In this document: positions 5,637-5,670 of the stretch, piece by piece
How positions within the stretch are numbered: position 1 is the first letter of the stretch
How the letters are laid out: every line of letters starts with the position of its first letter
Assembly: GCA_902783355.1 (NCBI GenBank)
Contig: CACZQQ010000151.1
Location: forward strand, 1-5,670
Length of the DNA stretch: 5,670 nt
Direction of reading: 5' to 3'
Source: an uncultured bacterium
Lineage (GTDB): Bacteria > Verrucomicrobiota > Lentisphaeria > Oligosphaerales > Oligosphaeraceae
Notes under the pieces: generated by a model
Seen by the model: only the letters and a program-made list of their open reading frames with translations
Told to the model about the DNA's origin: nothing
Databases searched by the model: none
Program-made: the position numbers and the translations under genes

Positions 5637-5670
5637 AGAGGACGACAAACTTACAGGCCTTCAAACTGCA

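Overview
The window looks like chromosomal DNA from a GC-rich bacterium. It holds three ordinary core genes on the + strand (hisI, hisG and a CNNM/CorC-type membrane protein) and a large glycoside hydrolase gene read divergently on the - strand. The hisI-hisG pair, a stand-alone PRA-CH next to a long-form ATP phosphoribosyltransferase, is an arrangement I associate with Desulfovibrio-like deltaproteobacteria and some Lentisphaerae/Verrucomicrobiota. DUF1680/GH127 enzymes are common in gut and plant-matter-degrading bacteria such as Lentisphaerae and Bacteroidetes. A glycan-using anaerobe of the Verrucomicrobiota/Lentisphaerae type is a reasonable guess, but the sequence alone does not fix the taxon.

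Layout. Bases 1-69 probably hold the last codons of a + strand gene. A convincing intrinsic terminator lies at 167-195. Bases 199-282 are unusually rich in short inverted repeats and run into a Shine-Dalgarno-like GGAGG and a 24-codon open frame (288-362) of unknown meaning. The - strand gene at 454-2295 encodes a cytoplasmic GH127-like enzyme (probable beta-L-arabinofuranosidase) with its zinc-cysteine active site intact. Bases 2296-2701 are a 406-bp divergent intergenic region with candidate promoters facing both ways and several small repeats. hisI (2702-3085) and hisG (3110-3982) follow, 24 bp apart, each with a good ribosome binding site. They encode the third and the first enzymes of histidine synthesis and almost certainly share a transcript. 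After a 91-bp gap holding a strong GC-rich hairpin comes the CNNM/CBS/CorC_HlyC membrane protein gene (4074-5327), which lacks a recognisable Shine-Dalgarno sequence. At the right end, convergent to it, is a short cysteine-rich reading frame on the - strand (5373-5618). It looks coding but has an in-frame stop and no start codon, so it is broken or wrongly read upstream.

The genes do not form one functional system. The two his genes belong to one pathway. The hydrolase, the membrane protein and the cysteine-rich fragment are neighbours without an evident shared role. I found no CRISPR array, transposase, phage gene, tRNA or rRNA, and no convincing new multi-gene system. The least explained pieces are the structured left region with its micro-ORF and the broken cysteine-rich frame at the right edge.
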